DNA from: Epulopiscium sp. Nele67-Bin004
GTDB taxonomy: Bacteria > Bacillota_A > Clostridia > Lachnospirales > Cellulosilyticaceae
Direction of reading: 5' to 3'
Assembly (NCBI GenBank): GCA_002007315.1
Contig: LNZQ01000061.1
Coordinates: 1-6,172, forward strand
DNA length: 6,172 bases
The notes beneath the pieces are model-generated. The model was given only the letters and a program-made list of their open reading frames with translations. It was not told where the DNA came from and ran no database searches. Positions 1-6,172 of this stretch are shown here, one piece after another; positions within the stretch are counted from its first letter, which is position 1; each line of letters opens with the position of its first letter. Position numbers and translations under genes: made by a program.

Positions 1-213
1 TCAGTTGATGTAACAGCAGGCTTCTTTGAAAGAATATTAATTAATAGTTACGAGCAAAAGAATTATGTGAGTAATTTCTTAGGCTCAATTTACAAAACAT
101 CATCTATTGTACAAAGTAATGCAGCAACGTCTGAAGAAAGTGCGGCTATTAGTGAAGAATTAGCAGCACAAGCGATATCCCTAGAAGAATTATTAAGACA
201 ATTTACATTTTAA
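1..213 (+). CDS. Methyl-accepting chemotaxis protein, C-terminal end only (MCP1)
   Basis: The window opens inside this gene in frame 1; 70 codons remain before TAA at 211-213. The product would be a transmembrane or cytoplasmic chemoreceptor signalling through CheA/CheW. The visible part is the last piece of the C-terminal coiled-coil helix. It contains the methylation-type segment [18 protein letters not shown] (about residues 41-58 of the fragment), which recurs almost unchanged at the end of the complete receptor at 524-2677, including the aromatic-ending tail (RQFTF here, GRFKF there). Although the residues match, many codons differ at silent positions, so the two are old paralogues under protein-level selection, not a recent copy. 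No CheR-tether pentapeptide follows. The sensor type cannot be seen. The family call is firm; the identity of the full gene is not recoverable from this window. Confidence 0.93.
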   Translation, partial: SVDVTAGFFERILINSYEQKNYVSNFLGSIYKTSSIVQSNAATSEESAAISEELAAQAISLEELLRQFTF

Positions 214-218
214 GTTTT

Positions 219-246
219 AAAACGGTCATCATATGGCCGTTTTTTT
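219..246 (+). terminator. Intrinsic terminator after MCP1
   Basis: Five bases after the MCP1 stop, AAAACGGTC (219-227) pairs with GGCCGTTTT (235-243) as a 9-bp stem with one T-G wobble and a 7-nt loop (ATCATAT). The 3' arm runs directly into a T tract (240-246). This is a textbook Rho-independent terminator and implies that MCP1 and MCP2 are separate transcription units. Confidence 0.93.
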
Positions 247-367
247 GTGCTTAGAAATCACTTGATAGTGCAAAATGCTAAATAATATTAAGTAATTGAT
301 GGTATTTTAGTTAATAGTTATTTTAAGTAAATGTTAAAATTTGCTATGAAATATTAACATTATAGTG

Positions 368-373
368 TATAAT
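368..373 (+). promoter_or_regulatory. Candidate -10 box for MCP2
   Basis: A perfect TATAAT lies 150 nt before the MCP2 start. No good -35 sits at 16-18 bp spacing; the nearest, TTGCTA at 341-346, is 21 bp away. In DNA this AT-rich a lone TATAAT is weak evidence. If it is used, the transcript would start near 380 and carry a leader of about 144 nt. Confidence 0.35.
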
Positions 374-406
374 TTTATATAAGAAATAAACTGGATTTTA
401 ATTAAT

Positions 407-454
407 AAAAAAAAGGGGGATAATTTGTTATATATCTAAAAAATAGGATATATA
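407..454 (+). promoter_or_regulatory. Orphan Shine-Dalgarno-like run plus weak hairpin in MCP2 leader
   Basis: A run of eight A then five G (407-419) matches the core AAAAGGGGG that serves as the ribosome site of the GH25 gene at the other end of the window, yet no ATG follows at usable distance. The only start-like triplet is TTG 425-427, opening a four-codon frame that ends at TAA 437-439. Directly downstream, TATATATC (429-436) and GATATATA (447-454) form an 8-bp stem with a 10-nt loop. The stem is almost all A/T and would be unstable. A leader-peptide or ribosome-standby role is speculative. Confidence 0.25.
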
Positions 455-523
455 CATAGGATTAAAATTAGTTTAATTAGCACTTAAATATTATAAAATC
501 TAAAAAATGGAAAGGAATTTATT

Positions 524-2677
524 ATGATAAAATGGTATTCATCGCTCAATTTAGTTAACAAATTAAGATTATTAATTTTAAGTTCGATAATCGTTTCGCT
601 TATAGTACTTGCAACTATAATTAGTATAATCGTGACAAATAATAGTCAAACTATTATTGATAAACATTTGGAAGCAACAACGGCTTTAAAGGCAACATCT
701 ATGCAAGGTATAATGGATGACGCAGTCTATTTATCAAATGAAATTGCCAGCTATATGAATTTGGCTTTGGCTAACGCTGATACAACAGTAGACCTGCAAT
801 ATAGCGAGTATTTACAAGGACTTGATCCAGCAGTTATAAACTATTTACAATCCTTAACTTTGTATAATTCAAAAATTTATCCAAATGAACAAATCAATTA
901 TGATTTTGCTAAAATGGAAGATTATATATTAAACTCGGCTTGGTCAACTATATCAAATAATATGGATATTAGTGGATTTGAGATATATTTAGAACCAAAT
1001 ATATTTAGCGATATGCCATACTATGGGATAATAATAGATGATAATACAGCTCGTAATTTTAGTTGGACATCTGTTACTGATGCAAGTTACTTAAATGAAG
1101 ATTTTTATTTGGAAATGAAATCTAAGTTAGAGCCTTTGGCTAGTTCTGTTATTCAAAAAGAGGATGATGTATTTGTTTGTAGAATAAAGTATCCTATTAT
1201 TGTGAATAATCAATTTGGAGGGATAGTATTTACTGAGATGATTGTATCTAATTTTAATATTGCCCTAGGTGCATATGAAACGTTAGGAACTTTTATGATG
1301 AGTCCTGAACTTGAAGTTATGTATCATACTTCAATGCCTCATACAATTGGAACAACATTCGATATTTATTTTGAAGATTATGAGTGGGAACCTATAATTG
1401 CAGGTATAAATAAAGGGGAAGCATTTAATGTAGTTAATACAAATACCCTAAATATTACTAGGCTTAGATTTTTCTATCCAATAGAAGGTCCAGAGGGTAC
1501 ATGGTGGGCTCAAGTACAAGTTGAAGATACTGAAGCATATGAGGATATTTATAAATTAACATTAACAATGATAGTTGTGTCAATTATATTATTAGTAATT
1601 TTGACTGTAGTAGCAGGAGCAATAATTAGATTTGTTTTAAGAGGCTTAAATCCGATTGTAAAACTGGCAACTCAATTAAGTCAAGGGAATTTCCAAATTG
1701 ATATGCAAGTTACTTCGCAAGATGAAATTGGTCAATTGTTACAAAATTTTATGAATATGTCAGAAGTATTAAATACAATCATAAAAGACATAGAAAATGT
1801 ATTAGGAGAAATGGCACAGGGCAACTTTAGAGTTAAAAATCAAATTCAAGCTCAATATGTGGGTGGGTTTGCACCTATTAAAGTGTCTTTAATGTCCATT
1901 GCTGATAATTTAAATCGTTCATTAAATGAAATTAATGAAGCAGCTCGAGAAGTAAGTTCAGGAGCAGAGGAAATTGCAATAGGTTCAACAGAACTTGCAA
2001 GTGGAACAACAAAACAAACTGAAATTTTAACTAGCTTTGTAAGTACAACAAATCATATTGTAAATAGTATAAATGGCGTAATAGATAAAGTTGAAGAAAC
2101 CACAAAAATTTCTAAAACAGCTCAAGACCAAGCATTAGAAGGTGCTGAAACTATGAAAAATATGCTTAAATCTATGGATGATATTAACAAGTCAAGTGCT
2201 ACTATTGCAGAAGTATTACAAAGCATTGAAGCAATTGCTAACCAAACTAATCTACTTGCTCTTAATGCAAATATCGAGGCGGCACGTGCAGGAGAGGCTG
2301 GTAAAGGATTTGCTGTAGTTGCAAATGAAGTACGTGAACTAGCAAATAGGAGTAGTGAAATTGTTCAAGAAATAGCCCAAACAATTAAAGTGAGTATTAA
2401 TGATGTAAATAAAGGTCAGATAATGGCACATGATACAGCAAAAAGTTTAAATAATATTATTGATACAATTGAAAAGACAGTTACTATTTCAGAGGAATTA
2501 TATACAGTAAATATTGCTCAAAAAGATAATGTGCAAGAATTGGTAGAGGGCACGCAAAATATTACTCAAGTTGTAAATAACACAGCTGCTACATCTGAGG
2601 AAAGTGCAGCAATTAGTGAGGAGCTAGCGGCTCAAGCAACAAATCTTGAACAACTATTAGGAAGATTTAAATTTTAA
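524..2677 (+). CDS. Methyl-accepting chemotaxis protein with extracellular Cache-type sensor (MCP2)
   Basis: Complete 717-residue membrane chemoreceptor that passes ligand occupancy to the CheA/CheW kinase complex. Order of parts: short cytoplasmic start; membrane helix about 13-37; extracellular sensor about 38-345, of double-Cache size; second membrane helix about 346-371; HAMP about 368-420 (GNF at 388-390); a second HAMP-like segment about 421-475 with GNF at 433-435; then the signalling coiled coil. The hairpin tip is 569-604, with [19 protein letters not shown] followed by [12 protein letters not shown], the most conserved stretch in the family. The C-terminal helix carries [13 protein letters not shown] near 688-700, a likely methylation region. 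No CheR-binding tail follows. The start is set by AAAGGA at 511-516, 7 nt before ATG. It lies between two related receptors on the same strand. The ligand is unknown; I could not confirm an amino-acid-binding Cache motif by eye. Confidence 0.97.
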   Translation: MIKWYSSLNLVNKLRLLILSSIIVSLIVLATIISIIVTNNSQTIIDKHLEATTALKATSMQGIMDDAVYLSNEIASYMNLALANADTTVDLQYSEYLQGLDPAVINYLQSLTLYNSKIYPNEQINYDFAKMEDYILNSAWSTISNNMDISGFEIYLEPNIFSDMPYYGIIIDDNTARNFSWTSVTDASYLNEDFYLEMKSKLEPLASSVIQKEDDVFVCRIKYPIIVNNQFGGIVFTEMIVSNFNIALGAYETLGTFMMSPELEVMYHTSMPHTIGTTFDIYFEDYEWEPIIAGINKGEAFNVVNTNTLNITRLRFFYPIEGPEGTWWAQVQVEDTEAYEDIYKLTLTMIVVSIILLVILTVVAGAIIRFVLRGLNPIVKLATQLSQGNFQIDMQVTSQDEIGQLLQNFMNMSEVLNTIIKDIENVLGEMAQGNFRVKNQIQAQYVGGFAPIKVSLMSIADNLNRSLNEINEAAREVSSGAEEIAIGSTELASGTTKQTEILTSFVSTTNHIVNSINGVIDKVEETTKISKTAQDQALEGAETMKNMLKSMDDINKSSATIAEVLQSIEAIANQTNLLALNANIEAARAGEAGKGFAVVANEVRELANRSSEIVQEIAQTIKVSINDVNKGQIMAHDTAKSLNNIIDTIEKTVTISEELYTVNIAQKDNVQELVEGTQNITQVVNNTAATSEESAAISEELAAQATNLEQLLGRFKF

Positions 2678-2683
2678 AATTTA

Positions 2684-2739
2684 AAAGAATCTAATATTCA
2701 GTGATGGGACTAGACCCAATGCTAAATGTTAGATTCTTT
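2684..2739 (+). terminator. Long imperfect hairpin after MCP2, probable terminator
   Basis: Six bases after the MCP2 stop a single stem-loop spans 56 nt. The outer 11 bp are perfect (AAAGAATCTAA 2684-2694 with 2729-2739). Pairing continues without bulges to an ACTAGA hexaloop (2709-2714): 20 Watson-Crick pairs, 3 G-T wobbles and 2 mismatches (C2699/A2724, A2704/A2719), closed by TGGG/CCCA. The tract on the plus strand is only TTCTTTA; the minus-strand flank is richer in T. It probably ends MCP2 transcription or protects the 3' end, but it is much longer than a usual terminator stem. Confidence 0.7.
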
Positions 2740-2925
2740 ACATCATTAATATTTCAAGAAGTTTTTAATTAAGTTAGTAATATATTTATTTCTACACGAA
2801 ATTTAATTAAATATTATTGTTTTATTAATATAAAAGGTGTTAGTTGTTATAAAAATGCTAGATTATTAATAATATAGCAATAATTTGTTTGATTTTAGTT
2901 ACTATAAAATTAAATTAAATTATTG

Positions 2926-2931
2926 TATACT
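2926..2931 (+). promoter_or_regulatory. Weak candidate -10 box for MCP3
   Basis: TATACT lies 44 nt upstream of the MCP3 start and would give a leader of about 37 nt. No convincing -35 is found at normal spacing. The rest of 2740-2959 is very AT-rich and shows no gene; TTGTTA (2844-2849) with TAATAA (2867-2872) at 17 bp is an equally weak alternative. Promoter choice is therefore open. Confidence 0.25.
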
Positions 2932-2959
2932 AAAAATTATATCGCAATTTATATTTTTT

Positions 2960-2966
2960 AAGGAGG
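2960..2966 (+). promoter_or_regulatory. Ribosome binding site that fixes the MCP3 start
   Basis: AAGGAGG is a full-strength Shine-Dalgarno ending 8 nt before ATG 2975. The same frame is open back to an ATG near 2885, but that one lacks a ribosome site and the extra 30 residues match nothing in MCP2. Starting at 2975 gives [17 protein letters not shown], which aligns from its first residue with [17 protein letters not shown] of MCP2. Confidence 0.92.
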
Positions 2967-2974
2967 ATTTATTT

Positions 2975-3793
2975 ATGATTCAATGGTTTTCTCAATTAAA
3001 TTTAGTAAATAAACTACGATTGTTAATAGTAACAACAATTGTAATTGCATTAACTATACTTGTTACAACCATTACATTAATAGTAAACAGTAATAATAAG
3101 GAAACTATTTTAAATAGTTTACAAACAACGGCAAGGTTAGAAGGAATGTCTGTACAAAGCATAATAGAAAGTGCCACGAATGTTACAAAAGATGTACAAG
3201 CTTATTTAAATAAAACTTTGTCAAGTTATGATGAAAACACGGAGTTGCCTCATTTGTTTCAATCACATGGTTATAGACAATATGATGTAACAGTGAGCTT
3301 TTTACAAATGGAAGAATATATTATGAATACAGCTTGGTCAGCAGTGAGCAATGATGTAAATATAGAATCAGTGCGTATATTTTTTGAGCCATATGCATTT
3401 TCTAATTTACCTTATTATGCACTTTATGTGGATCAAGAGGCAACCCAGCAACAAACAGTAAAATCTTATTCAACAGATAGTTATGTAAATGAAGAATTTT
3501 ATATACAAGCTAAGACAACTATGGAGCCATATACTAGTAAACCTTTATTGCGAGAAGATGGACAATATGTATCATATATTACTTACCCAATTATTGCTAA
3601 TAATCAATTTTTAGGTACTGTAACCACAGAATTTCTGGCATCTAACTTTAAGATGAATGCATGCAGCAAAACGGTCCTGTCTGTGAATGACTGCCCAGGA
3701 ACCACAGAACAAATAATGCCAAGGTCAGACTTCAAGATCTTTTTGTGTGTTAAAATGTTCATTGTGTCAGATTGGACTTTTAAAGAGTCATAA
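2975..3793 (+). pseudogene. Truncated chemoreceptor: membrane helix and partial Cache sensor, signalling half lost (MCP3)
   Basis: The reading frame is 272 codons against 717 in its paralogue MCP2. Residues 1 to about 227 follow MCP2: membrane helix about 13-37, then the sensor with shared landmarks such as MEEYIMNTAWSAVSND (from residue 112; [16 protein letters not shown] in MCP2) and YPIIANNQFLG. Similarity ends at ASNFKM (codon 227, ATG 3653-3655). The remaining 45 residues come from a block of different base composition and look like chance translation. The end of the sensor, second membrane helix, HAMP and CheA-contacting hairpin are all absent, and no remnant lies downstream. As written it could insert in the membrane but not signal. 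Either the gene is broken by insertion with deletion, or the sequence is a chimeric join. The start and ribosome site look intact. Confidence 0.85.
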
Positions 3794-3880
3794 ATTCTTG
3801 CCGTGTCGGGGCCAGGAGACATAACAGACTACATGTTGTTCCGTGATCAGTCATCATTTGCAGTTCTCGACGTGCATGAC
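3656..3880. other. Compositionally foreign block of about 220 nt replacing the MCP3 3' part
   Basis: By hand count 95 of 220 bases in 3661-3880 are G or C (43%), against 32% in the 60 bases before and 19% in 3881-3995 after. The block starts where MCP3 homology stops. TGCATG occurs at both edges (3658-3663 and 3873-3878). No convincing bacterial gene is present: plus-strand frames are stop-rich, and the open minus-strand frame has no ribosome site and continues through MCP3 antisense. I found no long terminal inverted repeats, transposase piece or tRNA. It looks like non-coding DNA from another genome, or unrelated DNA joined in assembly or amplification; the exact ends are uncertain by several bases. 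Confidence 0.6.
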
Positions 3881-3900
3881 TTGACTATAAAAAAGTCATG
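3875..3900. repeat. 8-bp perfect inverted repeat at the right edge of the foreign block
   Basis: CATGACTT (3875-3882) and AAGTCATG (3893-3900) are exact reverse complements around a 10-nt loop. Wobble and A-T pairing can add two more pairs outside. No T tract follows on either strand, so it is not a standard terminator for MCP3 or for the convergent GH25 gene. Its position, overlapping the apparent right junction, suggests a fold-back join, an element end or a plain hairpin. The remaining 95 bases to the GH25 stop are about 19% G+C and show nothing recognisable. Confidence 0.6.
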
Positions 3901-3995
3901 TAACTAGTATACATATTTAAATTTATTTTGTCAACGCTTCTTAGTAAAAATTATTTATAAAAAAGTGTTTAGATTAAGAGAAATTTGAGAATATT

Positions 3996-5033
3996 TTAGT
4001 TAGGAATTTGCAAAACTTGCCCAATATAAATTAGATTAGGGTTGCTAATCCCATTGAGGTCAACGAGTTCATCAACTGTAGTGTCATAATCTTCTGCAAT
4101 TTGAGAGAGAGTATCTCCATTTTGAACTGTATAAGATATATCCGAAGAAGATGTTGAACTTACTGGGATTTTAAGTGATTGCCCAGCATAAATTAAATTT
4201 TCGTTAGAAATATTATTGAGAGATGCCAGTTCTTGTACTGTAGTACCATATTTTTCGGCTATACCACTAAGAGTATCCCCACTTTCGATAGTATAAATCA
4301 TAACTTTAGAAGTTGAAGAAGTGTTATCAGTACTTTCAGAAGAAGTTGTATCCTCAGAAGTGTTTGAGTTAACGAGTAAAGTATCCTTAAAATAATCTAA
4401 ATCAACAGAGCCAGAATTAATTCCAGATATTGAGCCACTATCACTATATTGAAATCCTGCCCAAGTGTCCCAATGTCCTGTAGTTTCTGGTTCGCTAACG
4501 TCATAATTTGCAACCCAAAGAGGATAAATTGAAAGTGATTCTTCCCAAACGTTTTCTATATTAGAGATATCGCTATAAATTGTAACTGTAGTCCCTGTTA
4601 ATGATGATAATTTATCAATATAGGCTTGAACGATTGCTGTAGCTTTAGTGCCGTCAACATCAGATTGAACTTCATAGTCTAGGGCAGGTATGCAGTCGTA
4701 TTCATAGTCTTTGAATAAGTTGTAAAAATATTCAGCTTGAGTAGTTGCTTCATCTGTAGTAGTTGCTGTCATAAATTGATAAAAACCAACCTTTAAATCG
4801 TTGGCTTTGGCGTTTGTGTAGTTGGTTTTCCATTCGGTATCTTCGTTATCACCTTCATGGGCTACCCGAATATAAACGACTTCAATTCCAGCGTTACTAA
4901 CTTCACTAAAATCAATGTTTCCTTGAAATGAGCTAACGTCAATTCCTTGATAAATAGTGTCACTTCCGTAAGTTAAACCTAGTCCAGAAGCTAAAAAACT
5001 TGCACATAGGGTAGTAAAAAAGAATTTTTTCAT
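3996..5033 (-). CDS. Secreted GH25 lysozyme (N-acetylmuramidase) with two C-terminal LysM domains
   Basis: 345 residues as called (numbered here from ATG 5033). It should cut the glycan backbone of peptidoglycan between N-acetylmuramic acid and N-acetylglucosamine, outside the membrane. A Sec signal peptide covers about 1-23 (MKKFFF, then a hydrophobic stretch). The GH25 barrel follows: GIDVSSFQG near 30-38 with Asp32, GFYQF near 83-87, and the catalytic-type ALDYE with Asp119 and Glu121; a [15 protein letters not shown] and DLDYF end is typical. A Ser/Thr-rich linker leads to LysM 1 (about 245-290) and LysM 2 (about 299-345), both with the GDTL motif, for binding wall glycan. An ATG two codons upstream (5037-5039) is less likely, because AAAAGGGGG then sits only 1 nt away. 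The gene converges on the broken MCP3 and diverges from the next gene. No lipobox. Autolysin, spore/daughter-release or competitor-killing roles cannot be separated here. Confidence 0.95.
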   Translation of the reverse strand: MKKFFFTTLCASFLASGLGLTYGSDTIYQGIDVSSFQGNIDFSEVSNAGIEVVYIRVAHEGDNEDTEWKTNYTNAKANDLKVGFYQFMTATTTDEATTQAEYFYNLFKDYEYDCIPALDYEVQSDVDGTKATAIVQAYIDKLSSLTGTTVTIYSDISNIENVWEESLSIYPLWVANYDVSEPETTGHWDTWAGFQYSDSGSISGINSGSVDLDYFKDTLLVNSNTSEDTTSSESTDNTSSTSKVMIYTIESGDTLSGIAEKYGTTVQELASLNNISNENLIYAGQSLKIPVSSTSSSDISYTVQNGDTLSQIAEDYDTTVDELVDLNGISNPNLIYIGQVLQIPN

Positions 5034-5040
5034 AGACATG

Positions 5041-5049
5041 CCCCCTTTT
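5041..5049 (-). promoter_or_regulatory. Ribosome binding site of the GH25 gene
   Basis: Read on the minus strand the site is AAAAGGGGG. Its last G is 7 nt from ATG 5033 but only 1 nt from the upstream ATG 5039, so it selects the inner start and gives a standard MKK signal-peptide beginning. Confidence 0.85.
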
Positions 5050-5062
5050 GTCTTTACAAAAT

Positions 5063-5068
5063 AGTATA
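5063..5068 (-). promoter_or_regulatory. Weak candidate -10 box of the GH25 gene
   Basis: TATACT on the minus strand would give a leader of about 23 nt that includes the ribosome site. The hexamer 17 bp upstream is ACACAT, a poor -35. The distance is right, but the match alone does not prove a promoter. Confidence 0.25.
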
Positions 5069-5127
5069 TTCAGTGGTGTGTTGATATGTGTATTAATATA
5101 GAAACAACACAAATACAAGGAGTGTAC

Positions 5128-5156
5128 TTGACTACTTAGGATAAATGTGGTATAAA
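5128..5156 (+). promoter_or_regulatory. Sigma-A type promoter with extended -10, facing the DUF5711-like gene
   Basis: TTGACT (5128-5133), a 17-bp spacer and TATAAA (5151-5156) make the best promoter in the window, and TGG just before the -10 box gives the extended-10 TGn element. Transcription would begin near 5163 and leave an untranslated leader of about 160 nt. It lies between two divergent genes and points right. Confidence 0.72.
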
Positions 5157-5221
5157 TAGAAAAACTAGTTTACTTTTTTTGGTAATTTTATCATATACTA
5201 AAATTAGATTTATACTCATAC

Positions 5222-5237
5222 TTACTAAAAATAGTAA
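5222..5237. repeat. 16-bp inverted repeat in the leader of the DUF5711-like gene
   Basis: TTACTA, four A, TAGTAA: a perfect 6-bp inverted repeat with a 4-nt centre, about 60 nt after the predicted transcription start. It could be a dimeric repressor operator or a small RNA hairpin. A/T-only palindromes arise easily in DNA of this composition, so the role is uncertain. Confidence 0.4.
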
Positions 5238-5292
5238 CAAAAAGTATACAATTAAATCATACGATGGTGACAAAGTTAATATACAATTTAGC

Positions 5293-5298
5293 TATAAT
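5293..5298 (+). promoter_or_regulatory. Possible second -10 box close to the DUF5711-like start
   Basis: A perfect TATAAT lies 24 nt before ATG 5323. The best upstream match is GTGACA (5267-5272), which differs from TTGACA at one base, but the spacing is 20 bp, longer than usual. If used it would give a leader of about 18 nt, just covering the ribosome site. Confidence 0.3.
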
Positions 5299-5322
5299 GT
5301 TAGGGGAAGTGAGGTTAGGTGT

Positions 5323-6172
5323 ATGAGCGACAAAAATAAAAAGAAAAAGTTGCCGCCAACTACGATGATAATTGGGGTAGTAGCAATTGTAATTATGTGC
5401 AGTATTATGTTTGTAAATGCTACACGTATTAATCAAGATGTTCCTCAATATGTTGCAACGTCTACAATTTTGGAGTTTGATGCTTTAAAAACTCAATACG
5501 TTGGAATGAATGAAAAACAGATTATTCACATTACTAAAGATGGGATTAAGGCCTATGATAGTGATGGAGATGAAATTTGGTCAGATACATTTACAATGCA
5601 AAATGCTGTAGTTTCGCACAAAGCTCCATACCTTGCTGTTGCTGATGTAGATACGCAAAAAATCTTGGTTTTTAGTGACAAAGGTCGACAAGGTGAAATT
5701 AATGTTCAAAATCCTATTGTAAACTTTTCTATAAATTCTAGTGGGACTGTAGCTGTTGTAGAAGCAGTGGATAGAGGTCATGCTATATCTGCATATGATA
5801 AGAGTGGGAGGTATTTGGAAGTTTATAGTGGTAGTTTTATTTCAAATGGAACATACCCAATGTCGGTTGAAGTTTCGCCAGATAATAAGTTGATTATGGT
5901 GGCTTATGCAAACGTTGGAGGGGTTATGGTGGAGTCTACGGTAGGAGCAATTTCTATTTCTCAACCAGAATATGAAACGTTAAACCCTATGATTTATGGT
6001 ATTCAAGAACCAGATAATTTGGTTTATGAGGTAGAATTTATTAGTAGTAATGTTTGGGCGAGTATTGGAGATAAATATATTACATTTTATAATTTGTCTG
6101 GAGAGCAACTACAAAGATATGAGAATATTTATGTATTATATACGCCGTATTTACATAAAATTCCAACGATTG
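5323..6172 (+). CDS. Membrane-anchored extracellular repeat protein, probable DUF5711 family, 3' end outside window
   Basis: 283 codons are present with no stop. The start is ATG 5323, with GAGG at 5311-5314, 8 nt upstream. The N-terminus is short and lysine-rich (MSDKNKKKKLPP), followed by one membrane helix about residues 14-32; positive-inside places the rest outside the cell. The exported part shows repeated beta-rich units of the kind found in WD40/propeller folds: IHITKDGIKAYDSDGDEIW, then units around YLAVADV...ILVFSDKG, FSINSSGTVAVV...ISAYDKSG, VSPDNKLIMVAY and SNVWASIGDKYITFYNLSG. This arrangement matches what I know of DUF5711 proteins of Clostridia, whose function is not established. 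It has no catalytic motif I recognise. It is divergent from the GH25 gene and has its own promoter, so an envelope role is inferred from topology only. Confidence 0.85.
   Translation, partial: MSDKNKKKKLPPTTMIIGVVAIVIMCSIMFVNATRINQDVPQYVATSTILEFDALKTQYVGMNEKQIIHITKDGIKAYDSDGDEIWSDTFTMQNAVVSHKAPYLAVADVDTQKILVFSDKGRQGEINVQNPIVNFSINSSGTVAVVEAVDRGHAISAYDKSGRYLEVYSGSFISNGTYPMSVEVSPDNKLIMVAYANVGGVMVESTVGAISISQPEYETLNPMIYGIQEPDNLVYEVEFISSNVWASIGDKYITFYNLSGEQLQRYENIYVLYTPYLHKIPTI

Larger units (their letters stand above)
247..523 (+). other. Intergenic region and leader upstream of MCP2
   Basis: This 277-nt stretch has no gene I can support. It holds a -10-like hexamer (368-373), a purine run resembling a ribosome site with no following gene (407-419), a weak A/T hairpin (429-454) and the real ribosome site of MCP2 (AAAGGA, 511-516, 7 nt before ATG 524). 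I see no riboswitch consensus and no tRNA. Confidence 0.6.

Noticed and set aside
247..523. Sigma-28 type (motility) promoter for the receptors
   Set aside because: TAAA-like -35 elements exist, but no GCCGATAT-like -10 lies at the required spacing before MCP2 or MCP3.
2885..2974. Upstream extension of MCP3 by 30 residues
   Set aside because: No ribosome site precedes it, the residues match nothing in MCP2, and AAGGAGG at 2960-2966 points to ATG 2975.
2992..3177. 61-residue minus-strand frame
   Set aside because: Antisense of the MCP3 membrane helix and sensor start; its hydrophobic look mirrors AT-rich coding DNA.
3604..3822. 72-residue minus-strand frame across the foreign block
   Set aside because: No Shine-Dalgarno upstream, it runs into the antisense of MCP3 sensor codons, and the product is not recognisable.
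3996..5039. Lipoprotein signal in the GH25 protein (Cys within the signal peptide)
   Set aside because: The residue before Cys is Leu (TTLC), which does not fit a lipobox; an ordinary Sec signal is more likely.
5264..5326. 20-codon frame whose TGA overlaps ATG 5323 (ATGA), suggesting translational coupling
   Set aside because: No ribosome site before ATG 5264 or the inner ATG 5297, and the frame contains the downstream gene's own ribosome site; likely chance.
5257..5781. Minus-strand frames of 63 and 66 residues
   Set aside because: They lie opposite the DUF5711-like coding sequence and its leader, with no ribosome sites and no family features.
1..6172. CRISPR array, tRNA, rRNA, transposase gene or known riboswitch
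   Set aside because: No regularly spaced repeats, tRNA or rRNA signatures, transposase motifs or riboswitch consensus were seen on either strand.

Overview
The window is AT-rich (roughly 30% G+C in genes, lower between them) and reads as a low-GC Gram-positive of the Clostridia. The signs are AGGAGG/GGGGG-type ribosome sites, sigma-A promoters, clostridial-style chemoreceptors with a HAMP plus a second HAMP-like segment, and a LysM/GH25 wall hydrolase. A gut Lachnospirales relative, such as the Cellulosilyticum/Epulonipiscium group, would fit, but that placement is inference from gene style only.

Layout. Positions 1-213 hold the last 70 residues of a chemoreceptor (MCP1), closed by a clear intrinsic terminator. 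Positions 524-2677 are a complete 717-residue chemoreceptor (MCP2), followed by a 56-nt, 25-position imperfect hairpin. Positions 2975-3793 are a third, related receptor (MCP3) that keeps only its first membrane segment and most of its sensor domain. At about 3656 its homology stops in a roughly 220-nt block of about 43% G+C that resembles nothing else here. Behind this block lie an 8-bp inverted repeat and very AT-rich DNA. On the minus strand, 3996-5033 encodes a secreted GH25 lysozyme with two LysM domains. A divergent intergenic region (5034-5322) carries a good sigma-A promoter pointing right, towards a membrane-anchored extracellular repeat protein (probable DUF5711 type) that runs off the window at 6172.

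Function. The left half is a tandem same-strand chemoreceptor cluster. The proteins would sense ligands outside the cell through Cache-type domains and signal to CheA/CheW through the coiled-coil hairpin. The right half is cell-envelope biology: a wall hydrolase and a single-pass protein with an outside beta-propeller-like domain. Nothing visible ties the two halves into one pathway.

The feature most worth checking is the abrupt end of MCP3 in compositionally foreign DNA. It is either a real insertion/deletion that destroyed a receptor or a chimeric join or contaminant in the assembly. I see no clear evidence of a new multi-gene system.
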